Both the position numbers and the translations under genes were made by a program. Below, in pieces: positions 1-5,811 of a DNA stretch of 7,948 nt. Source of the DNA: an uncultured Chloroflexaceae bacterium (GTDB lineage: Bacteria > Chloroflexota > Chloroflexia > Chloroflexales > Chloroflexaceae); the NCBI GenBank assembly GCA_937141995.1, contig CAKZQX010000249.1, positions 1-7,948 of the forward strand. Reading direction: 5' to 3'. Within the stretch, counting starts at the first letter, position 1. Every line of letters begins with the position of its first letter. Below the pieces are notes generated by a model that searched no databases, had not been told where the DNA came from, and saw only the letters and a program-made list of their open reading frames with translations.

Positions 1-388
1 CCAGCAGCAGCGGATGCGTAATATTCTCGGCGTCGGTCTCAGTCAGATACTCAAACACATGCCGGAAGACATTGGCCGTCTCCGTCCAGGAGAAGCGCGC
101 CGGGTGATCCACCCCCTGCACCTGCACACCCAGCCGAATGGTACCGCCACGCTGCACCGGACCCTTGGGCACATCGACTTCAGGGTTGGTGGCATCGCCG
201 GTTTCACCTTCCGGGGGTGCCTCGGTGGTAGGTGCGCCACACGCAGCGAGGAACGAGGCCGCCGAGAAGCCGGCCCCCAGCAGGGTAGCAACGCGCAAAA
301 ACTCCCGCCGGCTGATCCGCCCCTGGAGGAGTTGCTCCTGGGCCTCAACGATACCCGGATGGATGCGACGATTAGAACGCTTCGTCAT
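1..388 (-). CDS. Peptide ABC transporter substrate-binding lipoprotein (family 5), N-terminal part, runs off left edge
   Basis: The frame is open from the ATG at 386-388 to the window edge, giving 129 residues. The product is probably the extracytoplasmic solute-binding protein of an oligopeptide/dipeptide/nickel-type ABC importer. It starts with a basic N-region, then the twin-arginine motif SRREFLR near residues 26-32, a hydrophobic stretch, and a lipobox LAAC near residues 50-53, so export by Tat and lipid anchoring are predicted. A Pro/Glu/Thr-rich linker follows, then RGGTIRLGV near residues 83-91, which matches the start of the mature SBP_bac_5 domain, and FSWTETANVFRHVFEYLT, typical of the family's first lobe. 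The start is supported by AAGGAG at 395-400, seven bases upstream. An in-frame ATG at 401-403 would add five residues but overlaps that ribosome site. About 400 further residues should lie outside the window. The substrate cannot be told from this part. Confidence 0.88.
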   Translation of the reverse strand, partial: MTKRSNRRIHPGIVEAQEQLLQGRISRREFLRVATLLGAGFSAASFLAACGAPTTEAPPEGETGDATNPEVDVPKGPVQRGGTIRLGVQVQGVDHPARFSWTETANVFRHVFEYLTETDAENITHPLLL

Positions 389-440
389 CAGGATCTCCTT
401 CATAGATTCACAAGGCACGAAAAAATAAACAAACGACGGT

Positions 441-454
441 TGTCACAACTGACA
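441..454. promoter_or_regulatory. Possible operator upstream of the transporter gene
   Basis: A TGTCA-N4-TGACA inverted repeat lies 53-66 bases upstream of the start of the substrate-binding protein gene, where an operator would be expected. A five-base half-site can occur by chance and no clear -10/-35 pair could be placed beside it, so this is only a candidate. Confidence 0.2.
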
Positions 455-610
455 GATGGAGTTTGTGTAGTGTGTAGCAAACGATCAGCGGCATTCACTC
501 CGATGTGAACGATATCCGGCGAACAATCTTTGTACAGCAGGGGAGGAGCGACCAGAGGATCACAAATTACAGGCATGGCGTTAATGCAACGCACCTGCAC
601 CCCACGTTAA

Positions 611-645
611 GAGAACTGAGAACCCAGAACGAAGAACAAAGAACC
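611..645. repeat. Five tandem heptamers of the nAGAACn type
   Basis: The stretch divides into five consecutive 7-base units with no insertions: gagaact, gagaacc, cagaacg, aagaaca, aagaacc. All share the core AGAAC. The period is exactly seven and the variation is confined to the edge positions, which argues for slippage-derived or templated growth rather than chance. Related GTTCTT words recur at 684-696 and around 880-908. Confidence 0.7.
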
Positions 646-696
646 AGACAGATCAGCGGTGTTTATGTTGGATATGCTATCTTTTCTTTGTTCTTC
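631..696. repeat. 13-bp inverted repeat, related to the AGAAC heptamers
   Basis: gaagaacaaagaa at 631-643 is matched perfectly in inverse by ttctttgttcttc at 684-696, with 40 bases between. The left arm is built of the same heptamer units as 611-645, so the right arm is best read as an inverted copy of the repeat family. The gene-free surroundings give no evidence of a terminator function. Confidence 0.6.
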
Positions 697-1103
697 AACC
701 TTCTTCCTGTTTGGAAATCAGGATACAACTGTTTGGGATAGTATTAAGGGCAACGCTTTCGTTATAAAAAACCAGTACTAGTAAAAAAAACGTACAGGCG
801 GGGCATGTTTCAGAGAAAACATACAACAAAGTAACACGGAATAAAGATCGCTGTTTGCGTTGGCAAGACAAAAGCTGTTTGTTCTATGTTCTTCGCGTGT
901 TTGTTCTTTATATAAGTATAGGGGAAGTGACAATGCCTGTCAAATAGAGCGGGCCAATATGCGGTGCAGCCCTAGCAACTGGGGGATAAACGATTACCAC
1001 CGGGACATGGAACGACCGCACGTAGCGCGGCGGAGGTACGGTGGATATGGTTGGCGTGCTGTGGGAGCTACGGGGCTCGATGCTGGACAGCAACCACAAA
1101 TTG

Positions 1104-1369
1104 CACGAATGTACGCGAATTCGTGTAAGAGCAACAAACATTCGTGGTTCAAACCGGGTCACCTGCATATGCGCGGTATTATCGGATTGGAGTACCATCC
1201 ACGAATAGGGCCACGAATGCACGAATGCTCCGCACCGACGCTCTTTGTGCTTTCGGGGATAGTAGGGGCTGCCGTGAGGTCTGGGCAGGTGCGGGCTTAT
1301 CCGATGGGCACCTTCTAGATTTAAACACCGTTTCCACGTAAAAGTAGTAAGGTTATTCATGTATTCGTG
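1104..1369. repeat. Cluster of seven CACGAAT/ATTCGTG words
   Basis: The 7-mer CACGAAT occurs at 1104-1110, 1200-1206, 1212-1218 and 1220-1226. Its complement ATTCGTG occurs at 1119-1125, 1140-1146 and 1363-1369. The copies at 1212 and 1220 are an 8-base tandem, and the copies at 1104 and 1119 face each other. They look like the eroded remains of one or more tandem/inverted repeat arrays. Confidence 0.6.
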
Positions 1370-1443
1370 GCGCATTTGGGGATGGTGGGGTTTCCATTGG
1401 TTCTGCATTAGATTAGTAGCGGAAAACAGTAAAACAAACGAGC

Positions 1444-2274
1444 TTATAAAGTTTCGATAACTTGCAACCTTTTTACATAAGCATTAGCTAACTCTGCAAA
1501 AATAACTATGCTAGTTTCTCTGGTCTTCAATTGAAGATTAGTTACTGTGTCTACTTGATATCCATTCACAACCAGCGTCGCAGTTTTTCTCGTACATATT
1601 ATTTTTACATTAAGATATTCATTTGCTGAAGATGTATGACCAGATTGCCCCTTCGCCTTGTTACAAATATGCCATCCAGTATTTCCTATGGGTGAAAAGA
1701 GTATACAATCGTAGAGGTCAGCATCAGGGTGAACTCGTGTGTCCAGACGTACCATATAAAAAGATTCTCTTATTTTACCCCTGAAAACGATATTTAAGAT
1801 AGCTCCCCTATCAAGCATAACATCGCATTCTATAACCCCAGTCAAGAAATCGATCTCACCACTTTCTATGTACTTTGTGAGCTTATCATGCGGTTCTATT
1901 TTCGTGCCTTTATTCACGTCTATTTCAGGAAGCCAGTTTGCAGTTGGTTTCCAGGTTTGAAGAGGTTTCCTAAAATCATAAAACACAACACGTTCTGTTT
2001 TCTTTCGACTTATCAACAAGAAAAGCATGAATGCAAGACTAATACTTACCAGTACAAAAAGAGTTGTAATCCAATCAGAATAAATAACATGTATAGCTAT
2101 CACCAACGAAACCACATATACACAAACAATTACATAGCGCCATTGAAGTCGCAACCACTTCAAGGAAGATAGCAGAAAAATCCTAGGCTTCTTCGACGTC
2201 GCTATAGCTGTAATTATTACGATGATAATCCATGCGATAATCTCTTCCAAAATACCAAAAGAATTAATCAACAT
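1444..2274 (-). CDS. Orphan membrane protein with a probable concanavalin A-like (LamG/DUF1080-type) C-terminal domain
   Basis: The product is 276 residues. Three hydrophobic segments near residues 8-26, 47-65 and 68-88 predict an N-terminal membrane anchor with basic loops between. Residues about 100-276 form a soluble beta-rich domain. The order GEIDFLTGVIECDV (about 139-152), a short strand with NIVFRG, then SFYMVRLD (171-178), and later TATLVVNGYQVD (231-242) resembles the jelly-roll sandwich of the LamG/3-keto-disaccharide-hydrolase type, which often binds sugars or packs on partner proteins. No catalytic residues can be assigned. The start ATG at 2272-2274 has no good Shine-Dalgarno site, only GGGC about seven bases away. 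The coding sequence is conspicuously AT-rich, with AT-ending codons (ATA, AAA), unlike polX, and no neighbour shares its strand closely. Transfer from another source is likely. The gene looks intact; its function is unknown. Confidence 0.75.
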   Translation of the reverse strand: MLINSFGILEEIIAWIIIVIITAIATSKKPRIFLLSSLKWLRLQWRYVIVCVYVVSLVIAIHVIYSDWITTLFVLVSISLAFMLFLLISRKKTERVVFYDFRKPLQTWKPTANWLPEIDVNKGTKIEPHDKLTKYIESGEIDFLTGVIECDVMLDRGAILNIVFRGKIRESFYMVRLDTRVHPDADLYDCILFSPIGNTGWHICNKAKGQSGHTSSANEYLNVKIICTRKTATLVVNGYQVDTVTNLQLKTRETSIVIFAELANAYVKRLQVIETL

Positions 2275-2758
2275 TAGAAAAGCCCATTAAAAACTGACGA
2301 CCTTATTACGAACTTCTAAAACTTATCACTAACTCATTTTCAGAATAAGTTCATCAAATTATTCCACAAGCGGGTCAAAAATGGTTACTTGAGAGACTCA
2401 AGAGTTGCTCTCCAATTCCTTATCTAACAGACACCCATCCATATTCATTCATAACTACCACCCAATAATACCACACCAACCCACTCAAGGCAACAAAAAA
2501 TACAACTTTTCGCAACTGTTTCAATCGCACCGCGTGACTTCCGTACAGCCTGATCCCACACGCAATGATGCCCCACCATCCATCACCCCGCCAGCCTGAA
2601 GCACACTCATCAGCTACAACGATTTGTTTCACCGCAGAGCCGCAGAGCGCGCAGAGATGACAAACATCAGATGAACCGCTCGACATTCACTCCGTCTTTG
2701 GCATGCACGAGAGACGTAAATGCTCGTTGTAGTACTGTACACCCAGCCCAGATGCCTG
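2275..2758. other. Spacer without a credible gene
   Basis: Between two divergently oriented genes. The left half (to about 2520) is AT-rich like the gene before it and contains small inverted repeats, such as aacttat 2320-2326 with ataagtt 2345-2351, and cttgag-aga-ctcaag at 2388-2402. Any promoter for the membrane-protein gene should be here, but none is convincing. The open frames at 2405-2599 (plus) and 2420-2686 (minus) show no domain or ribosome site and are rejected. Confidence 0.55.
2631..2656. repeat. Short CGCAGAG tandem repeat
   Basis: The word GCAGAG occurs three times in 26 bases, twice as the longer cgcagag at 2633-2639 and 2641-2647, then gcagag at 2651-2656. It is a short degenerate tandem repeat with an 8-9 base period, of the kind scattered through spacers of this group of bacteria (from general knowledge, not checked). 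Confidence 0.5.
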
Positions 2759-2767
2759 TGCTATAAT
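2759..2767 (+). promoter_or_regulatory. Extended -10 promoter for the coiled-coil gene
   Basis: TGcTATAAT is a perfect extended -10 element (TG at 2759-2760, TATAAT at 2762-2767) for a housekeeping sigma factor. No good -35 stands 16-18 bases upstream; the extended TG would compensate. Transcription would start near 2774, giving a leader of about 120 bases that contains the whole 2781-2850 palindrome before the start codon at 2895. Confidence 0.55.
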
Positions 2768-2780
2768 CCGCCCAACTCAC

Positions 2781-2850
2781 GTAGGGGCGCAGCATTGGCG
2801 GGGCAGATGTTCGGCCGGCAGTATCCGTTGGGCCAATGCTGCGCCCCTAC
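2781..2850. repeat. Palindromic GTAGGGGCGC element (REP/MITE-like)
   Basis: gtaggggcgcagcattgg at 2781-2798 is exactly complementary to ccaatgctgcgcccctac at 2833-2850, an 18-bp perfect stem around a 34-base middle. Palindromes with GTAGGGGCG ends and GCAGCAT/GAAGCAT inner parts recur in spacers of Chloroflexota genomes, as I recall, so this is probably one copy of a dispersed non-coding element. No transposase lies nearby. It falls between the promoter at 2759-2767 and the start codon at 2895, so the transcript leader should fold into a very stable hairpin that ends 44 bases before the start. There is no T-run after the stem, so it is not a typical intrinsic terminator. Confidence 0.75.
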
Positions 2851-2894
2851 TGCAACTACGACATTGTACGAACCTGGTCGGAAGGGAGAAACTC

Positions 2895-3311
2895 ATGGGG
2901 TCTGGACTATTTGACCTGTTGATGCAAGAGCGCGAAGCAGAACTGCGTGAAGAACTGCGCGAAGAACTGCGTGAAGAACTGCGCAAGATGTATGAGGCGA
3001 AGTTGCGAGAACAGGAAGAACAACTCCGCCGGCAGCAAGAAGAACAACTCCGCCGGCAGCAGGAAGAACAACTCCGCCGGCAGCAAGAAGAGCAATTCCG
3101 GCAGGAGGTGCAGCAGACGCTTGAGGATACCCTGCTGATACGCTTTCCTACTGCGCCCCTCGCGCTGGTACGCGACATTCGCCGGATACAGCGCCCGTCA
3201 GAGTTGCACCGCCTGATCGTGGCCGTGCAGCAGGTGCCCGACCTGGCCGCCGCGGAAGAGTTGCTCCACGCAGCGGCACAGACAGATGATCCGGATACTG
3301 CTTTCGAGTAA
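2895..3311 (+). CDS. Small coiled-coil repeat protein with DUF4351-like tail
   Basis: The product is 138 residues. A short N-terminus (GLFDLLMQERE) leads into a long charged helix, with three REEL tetrads at residues 18-29 and the octad EEQLRRQQ three times at 41-64, followed by a changed fourth copy, EEQFRQEV, at 65-72. A coiled coil from about 12 to 75 is expected. Residues 76-130 (TLLIRF, a proline, then two amphipathic helices ending in DLAAAEELL) resemble the DUF4351-like C-terminal tail of Rpn/PDDEXK-type transposase-nuclease proteins. Here the nuclease part is absent, so this could be a detached remnant or a stand-alone adaptor. The start at 2895 has GGGAG at 2884-2888, six bases upstream, and an extended -10 promoter. 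It is flanked by two different long palindromes. The coiled coil and repeats are visible; the family link is a suggestion and the function is unknown. Confidence 0.72.
   Translation: MGSGLFDLLMQEREAELREELREELREELRKMYEAKLREQEEQLRRQQEEQLRRQQEEQLRRQQEEQFRQEVQQTLEDTLLIRFPTAPLALVRDIRRIQRPSELHRLIVAVQQVPDLAAAEELLHAAAQTDDPDTAFE
2946..2981 (+). repeat. Three 12-bp in-gene repeats coding REEL
   Basis: Units cgtgaagaactg, cgcgaagaactg and cgtgaagaactg lie at 2946-2957, 2958-2969 and 2970-2981, differing only at a silent Arg position. A partial copy precedes them. Length changes in units of four residues by slippage are expected here. Confidence 0.8.
3015..3110 (+). repeat. 24-bp tandem repeat coding EEQLRRQQ
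   Basis: Copies at 3015-3038, 3039-3062 and 3063-3086 are identical except for the last base (silent CAA/CAG Gln). A fourth, diverged copy is at 3087-3110. Near identity at silent positions means the duplication is recent. Each added or lost copy changes the coiled coil by eight residues. Confidence 0.85.
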
Positions 3312-3318
3312 GATAACA

Positions 3319-3340
3319 CTGTTACGTGAGGAGGTAACAG
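3319..3340. repeat. Small hairpin just after the coiled-coil gene
   Basis: ctgttac (3319-3325) pairs with gtaacag (3334-3340) around an 8-base loop, seven bases after the stop codon. The position fits a terminator, but no T-run follows the stem, so it may only protect the 3' end or be fortuitous. Confidence 0.35.
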
Positions 3341-3371
3341 CACGTCTGATATACATGCTTCTTCTATGCAA

Positions 3372-3472
3372 GACAATGCGTACCGATTGAACATACCTGC
3401 TATACCTTTCGCCTTCCTGCTTCCGCTGTTTGCCTTTTCGGTGTTAACCAGGTACAATCGGTACGCATTGTC
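3372..3472. repeat. Long inverted repeat with 18-bp ends downstream of the coiled-coil gene
   Basis: gacaatgcgtaccgattg at 3372-3389 is exactly complementary to caatcggtacgcattgtc at 3455-3472. After an asymmetric bulge, acctg at 3395-3399 can also pair with caggt at 3449-3453. The 101-base unit has a pyrimidine-rich middle with no open frame worth calling. It is unrelated in sequence to the 2781-2850 palindrome. It could be a non-autonomous mobile element or a structured end of the upstream transcript; no target-site duplication is obvious and no T-run follows. Confidence 0.65.
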
Positions 3473-3753
3473 CAGATCACCTGAACACCAACGCGCTTGA
3501 AGTTATTATCTTTTTCAGTCTGTTTTTTAGAAGGCTATCCTTCCACAGTATTTACACCGATCTACGCTATCCACACTGTTTCTTTTGTACAAATCAAGAA
3601 GAGATATATTATGTCAAATCACATATGGCAACCGGCACCTCTCCACCATGCTATCATACCCTCCAACACTATTCCTCCATTGCACCAGTCCAGACGCGTG
3701 CCTTGCAGCAATTGTCAAACCGTAACCCGAGCAAGCGGATCGAAACCCTGCCT

Positions 3754-5487
3754 ATGACCCTCGCTAACCATGACATTGCCCGGATCTTCCGGGAGATTGC
3801 CGACAGTATGGAAATCCTGGGCGAGGACCGCTTCCGCATTCTGGCCTACCGCCGCGCCGGCGATGCGATTGCGAACCTGCCCAGGCCCCTGGCCGAGTAT
3901 CGCGCACAGCAGAACCTCGAAGAGGTGCCCGGTATCGGCAAGACGATTGCCGAGAAGATCGGGGTGCTGCTGGATACCGGCTCCCTGCCGCTGCACGAGC
4001 GGCTCAAGGGGCAGGTGCCCACCGGGGTGCTCGATCTGCTGCGGGTGCCCGATATTGGCCCGCGCAGTGCGAAGCGCCTCCACGATGAGTTGGGAATTGC
4101 CAGTCTGGATGAGCTGCGGGCGGCGGTCGAGGCGGGGGCGCTGCGCGGGCTGAAGGGGTTTGGCGCAAAAACCGAGCAGCGCATCCGGCAGGGGCTGGAT
4201 GCACTGGCCCAGCATGAACAGCGTACGCTGATGTCCACCGCACTGGTGGCCGCCGAGGGGTTGATTGCGGCCCTGCGCGCGGCCCTGCCGGACATGGAGC
4301 GGGTGAGCTACGCGGGCAGCCTGCGCCGCGCCCGCCCAACCATCGGCGACCTGGATCTGCTGGCCGCCGCTGCGGATACCGGCCCGGTGGTGCGTGCGTT
4401 TACCCGCCTGTCCGAGGTGGCACGGGTTATTTCGGCAGGGGAGGCCAAAGCCTCGGTGGTGCTGCATAGCGGTGTCCAGGCCGATCTGCTGGTGGTTCCG
4501 CCGGCCCAGTGGGGTAGTGCGCTGCAACATTTTACCGGCAGCCAGGCGCATAACATTCGCTTCCGGGAACTGGCGCTGGAGCGTGGTCTGAGTTTTAGCG
4601 AGCGCGGCTTCCGGCAGGCCGACGGCAACCTGCTGACCTGCGCGGATGAGGCGGCGGTCTACGCCACCCTCGATCTGGCCTGGATTCCGCCGGAGTTGCG
4701 CGAGGATCGGGGCGAGTTTGTCGCCGCCCGCGCCGGGACGCTGCCCCACCTGATTGATCTGGCGGATATGCGCGGCGACCTGCATATGCACAGCACATGG
4801 AGCGACGGCCGCGCCACAATCGCGCAGATGGCCGAAGCTGCGCGCGCCCGTGGCCTGGACTATATCGCCATTACCGACCACAGCGCCTACCTGGGTGTTA
4901 CCGGCGGCGTGGATGCGGAGCGACTGCGCGAACAGGCCGCCGAGATTGCGCAGATCAATGCCGCATACGCCGACCAGGGTGAAGTGTTCCGTGTGCTGCA
5001 TGGGGTTGAGGTGGACATTCTGCCCGACGGGGAACTGGCGCTGCCCGATGCGGCACTGGCCGTCCTCGATATTGTTGTCGCCTCGCTGCATGTGAGTCTG
5101 CGCCAGCCTCAGGAGCAGATTACGGCGCGGTTGCTGCGTGCGATTGCCAACCCGCATGTAGATATCATTGCGCATCCCACCGGGCGCATCCTGGAGCGGC
5201 GCGCGGGGGCCGACCTCGACATGGAAGCCATCCTCCAGGCGGCGGTGGCGCATAACACGCTGCTGGAGATCAACAGCGGCCCGGACCGGCTAGATCTCGA
5301 TGCGCTGCATGTGCGGCGTGCGCTGGAACTGGGTGCCGGCATCGTGATCAACAGCGATGCGCATAATCCCGATGACCTCGACTGGCTACGCTACGGTGTG
5401 TTGACCGCGCGCCGGGGGTGGGCCACCGCTGACCAGGTTGCCAATACTTGGCCGCCGGCGCGCCTGCGTTCCCACGTTGCGCAGTAG
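3754..5487 (+). CDS. polX: DNA polymerase X family protein with C-terminal PHP domain
   Basis: A complete 577-residue bacterial/archaeal-type PolX, a gap-filling DNA repair polymerase with PHP-linked 3'-5' exonuclease/AP-endonuclease activity. In order: an 8-kDa-like N-terminal domain (1-65); helix-hairpin-helix elements VPGIGK (58-63), VPDIGP (98-103) and LKGFGAK (133-139); and the nucleotidyltransferase core with GS at 188-189, catalytic GDLDLL (D199, D201) and the third Asp D244 in QADLLVV, followed by the conserved FTGSQAHN segment. The PHP domain starts with DLHMHSTWSDG (H344, H346) and continues with ITDHS, the EVDI glutamate, SLHVS, AHPTGR and SDAH (D535, H537), so all metal-ligand motifs are present. 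The open frame extends 43 codons upstream, but those residues look non-conserved, and MTLANHDIARIFREIAD is the usual family N-terminus, so ATG 3754 is preferred despite a weak ribosome site. It is probably monocistronic. Confidence 0.95.
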   Translation: MTLANHDIARIFREIADSMEILGEDRFRILAYRRAGDAIANLPRPLAEYRAQQNLEEVPGIGKTIAEKIGVLLDTGSLPLHERLKGQVPTGVLDLLRVPDIGPRSAKRLHDELGIASLDELRAAVEAGALRGLKGFGAKTEQRIRQGLDALAQHEQRTLMSTALVAAEGLIAALRAALPDMERVSYAGSLRRARPTIGDLDLLAAAADTGPVVRAFTRLSEVARVISAGEAKASVVLHSGVQADLLVVPPAQWGSALQHFTGSQAHNIRFRELALERGLSFSERGFRQADGNLLTCADEAAVYATLDLAWIPPELREDRGEFVAARAGTLPHLIDLADMRGDLHMHSTWSDGRATIAQMAEAARARGLDYIAITDHSAYLGVTGGVDAERLREQAAEIAQINAAYADQGEVFRVLHGVEVDILPDGELALPDAALAVLDIVVASLHVSLRQPQEQITARLLRAIANPHVDIIAHPTGRILERRAGADLDMEAILQAAVAHNTLLEINSGPDRLDLDALHVRRALELGAGIVINSDAHNPDDLDWLRYGVLTARRGWATADQVANTWPPARLRSHVAQ

Positions 5488-5553
5488 CAGCGCAATTCCC
5501 TGGTTTGATCAAATGCAAAACTGGATTCGCCTGCGGCAGCATGGTGCTTTTTA

Positions 5554-5602
5554 TTCTTTTCACAAACATATTGCACATAGTGCAACATGTTTGTGAAAAG
5601 AA
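5554..5602. repeat. Near-perfect 23-bp hairpin downstream of polX
   Basis: The segment 5554-5576 pairs with 5580-5602 across a three-base loop (ata), with a single mismatch seven positions from the loop. The outer arms are ttcttttcacaaacat and atgtttgtgaaaagaa, the inner ones ttgcac and gtgcaa. It begins 67 bases after the polX stop. Downstream of the stem in the plus direction is aatggaagc, and in the minus direction ATAAAAAGC, so the T-run of an intrinsic terminator is missing on both sides. The very short loop makes a cruciform or a 3'-end stabilising hairpin possible, and a binding site for a dimeric protein is another reading. Confidence 0.7.
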
Positions 5603-5739
5603 ATGGAAGCTTCTGCCCTATCGGAGACAATATCACCACCAAACCCGGGATCGCCTGATGCATGGCAGCATTAGCCGTTTCGCGGCTTTCGCTCATGTCG
5701 TGTTGTTCATGGTCCAAACTCCCACCACGTAACGCGTGT

Positions 5740-5786
5740 TATTAAAAGTACCCCCTCCCACAGATGTGCCATCTGCAGGAGGGGGT
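5740..5786 (-). terminator. Intrinsic terminator of the minus-strand surface-protein remnant
   Basis: On the minus strand, aaccccctcc and gggaggggg form the base of the stem, a 2x2 internal mismatch follows, then cagatg/catctg closes on a 3-base loop (stem 5750-5786). It is followed by TACTTTTAAT, a moderate T-tract. It lies 26 bases after the stop codon at 5812, which fits a terminator for that gene. It may also stop polX transcripts, although no T-run lies on that side. Confidence 0.7.
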
Positions 5787-5811
5787 TAGGCCAGATCGGT
5801 GCCTCCAAAGG

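Larger units (their letters stand above)
389..1443. other. Gene-poor spacer with short repeats
   Basis: About 1 kb between two minus-strand genes. Open frames on both strands (860-1318 plus, 908-1408 minus) have no recognisable domain, a composition rich in His, Arg and Pro or Cys, no good ribosome site, and run across repeated heptamers, so I do not call them genes. The first half (about 400-940) is rather AT-rich; 950-1320 is more GC-rich and could be the remains of decayed coding sequence. No tRNA or known structured RNA was recognised. The repeat families inside are listed separately. Confidence 0.6.

Noticed and set aside
14..508. 164-codon plus-strand frame at the left edge
   Set aside because: It is antisense to the substrate-binding protein, whose Tat motif and lipobox are clear on the minus strand.
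1140..1160. ggttcaaacc resembling a tRNA T-arm
   Set aside because: The flanking bases do not pair as a T-stem and no anticodon or acceptor stem could be placed.
908..1408. 166-codon minus-strand frame (and 860-1318 on the plus strand)
   Set aside because: No domain, odd residue composition, crosses the CACGAAT repeats, and no good ribosome site on either strand.
2946..3110. Tandem repeats as a CRISPR-like array
   Set aside because: Units are directly adjacent with no spacers and are in frame within a coding sequence.
2777..3457. 226-codon minus-strand frame rich in Ser, Cys and Arg
   Set aside because: Its repeats are the antisense reading of the in-gene 12- and 24-bp repeats of the coiled-coil gene; no ribosome site.
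3531..3546. gaagg-ctat-ccttc hairpin after a T-run as a terminator
   Set aside because: The T-run precedes the hairpin on the plus strand and would be an A-run after it on the minus strand, the wrong order for an intrinsic terminator.
3585..3610. TTGTAC ... TATATT as a polX promoter
   Set aside because: The spacer is only 14 bases and no other good -35 fits the TATATT, so it is not listed as a feature.
3625..3753. 43-codon N-terminal extension of PolX
   Set aside because: The residues (Pro/His/Ser-rich) look non-conserved, and the family N-terminus begins at the ATG at 3754, giving the usual length.
3715..5253. 512-codon open frame on the minus strand
   Set aside because: It is antisense to polX, rich in Gln, His and Arg, has no domain, and is explained by the codon bias of a GC-rich gene whose plus-strand product has every PolX motif.
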